DNA of 5,534 bases from an uncultured Desulfovibrio sp. (lineage in GTDB: Bacteria > Desulfobacterota > Desulfovibrionia > Desulfovibrionales > Desulfovibrionaceae), in NCBI GenBank assembly GCA_900550745.1, contig URTO01000150.1, positions 1-5,534 of the forward strand. Direction: 5' to 3'. Below, one piece after another: positions 5,422 through 5,534 of this stretch; positions within the stretch are counted from its first letter, which is position 1; the number at the start of each line of letters is the position of its first letter. The translations under genes were made by a program, and so were the position numbers. Below the pieces are notes generated by a model, which had not been told where the DNA came from, searched no databases, and saw only the letters and a program-made list of their open reading frames with translations.

Positions 5422-5450
5422 ACTATAAACCCGCCCGTTCCCGCACGCAA
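5422..5450 (-). promoter_or_regulatory. Candidate sigma-70 promoter for the aldolase unit
   Basis: On the minus strand TTGCGT (5450-5445) and TATAGT (5427-5422) are separated by exactly 17 nt. The -10 matches 5 of 6 consensus bases; the -35 matches only the leading TTG. It lies about 125 nt upstream of the aldolase ATG and just inside the palindrome at 5480-5533, where an operon border is expected. The same stretch also shows GG-N10-GC ending in TTGCA, a minimal sigma-54 spacing, but its -24 half is poor. Confidence 0.45.
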
Positions 5451-5479
5451 GCTCTGGAGGTGTGGGGCGGAGGCAGAGA

Positions 5480-5533
5480 TTGGGGAGGGGGAAGGGAAAC
5501 TTTCTGGAGAAAGTTTCCCTTCCCCCTCCCCAA
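5480..5533. repeat. Long perfect G/A:C/T palindrome (copy D)
   Basis: Perfect inverted repeat of 26 bp per arm (5480-5505 and 5508-5533) with only GG between the arms; the real loop would open a few more pairs. It shares most of its arm with the palindrome at 10-58, including GGAGGGGGAAGGG and AAACTTTC. It lies upstream of the aldolase promoter and, by analogy with the others, probably follows the stop of a further minus-strand gene just outside the window. No T-tract follows in the minus direction (ATCTCTGCC). Confidence 0.85.
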
Positions 5534-5534
5534 A

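Noticed and set aside
4565..5428. 287-codon plus-strand open frame opposite the aldolase
   Set aside because: Antisense to a gene with complete catalytic motifs; no motif of its own.
5415..5435. Sigma-54 promoter (GG-N10-GC ending in TTGCA)
   Set aside because: The -12 half fits but the -24 half lacks the TGGCAC pattern; the overlapping sigma-70 pair explains the site better.
1..5534. tRNA or rRNA genes, CRISPR arrays, transposases, attachment sites
   Set aside because: None seen: no cloverleaf-like stretch, no regularly spaced repeats and no transposase or integrase motif in any frame. The palindromes are spaced irregularly at gene borders.

Overview
The window is a GC-rich bacterial segment carrying six genes, all on the minus strand, so the biological reading direction runs from high to low coordinates. 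Gene content points to a surface-polysaccharide (LPS or capsule) sugar-biosynthesis locus of a Gram-negative bacterium. The main reasons are a KdsB-type CMP-sugar synthetase, an extended-SDR sugar-nucleotide epimerase/dehydratase, an HpcH/HpaI-type aldolase, a HAD phosphatase, a 2-hydroxyacid dehydrogenase and a hexapeptide acyltransferase. The GC-rich composition, the strong AGGAG-type ribosome sites and the G/A-rich intergenic palindromes would fit a Desulfovibrionaceae-like organism. That assignment is an impression, not something the window proves.

In reading order, unit 1 starts near 5450 with a candidate promoter and a GC-rich hairpin-bearing leader. It continues with the HpcH/HpaI aldolase (5299-4541), the epimerase/dehydratase (4409-3492) and the KdsB-like cytidylyltransferase (3467-2697). 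It ends at a good intrinsic terminator (2606-2571). An AT-richer stretch with a perfect 22-bp palindrome follows. Unit 2 then holds the LbH acyltransferase (2258-1689), an ACT-less 3-phosphoglycerate-dehydrogenase-like enzyme (1625-714) and a HAD phosphatase (709-65). Genes within the units are closely packed: gaps are 24 nt (epimerase to kdsB-like), 63 nt (acyltransferase to dehydrogenase) and 4 nt (dehydrogenase to HAD). The aldolase to epimerase gap is larger, 131 nt, and contains a palindrome.

Taken together the genes look like a parallel of the KDO pathway: C-C bond formation to a 2-keto-3-deoxy acid, dephosphorylation, then CMP activation. Here a pyruvate-type class II aldolase stands where KdsA (PEP-dependent synthase) would be, and a capped HAD stands where KdsC would be. 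The KdsB-like enzyme has diverged in the part that contacts the sugar. The best hypothesis is a pathway to a non-KDO, CMP-activated 2-keto-3-deoxy sugar acid, possibly acylated. No glycosyltransferase, PEP-dependent synthase or transporter lies in the window, so the product is inferred.

A second notable layer is non-coding. Four long G/A-rich:C/T-rich palindromes (10-58, 2632-2677, 4477-4529, 5480-5533) sit at gene or unit borders. Their sequences differ, but differences in one arm are largely mirrored in the other. One is preceded by a canonical four-run G-quadruplex motif.
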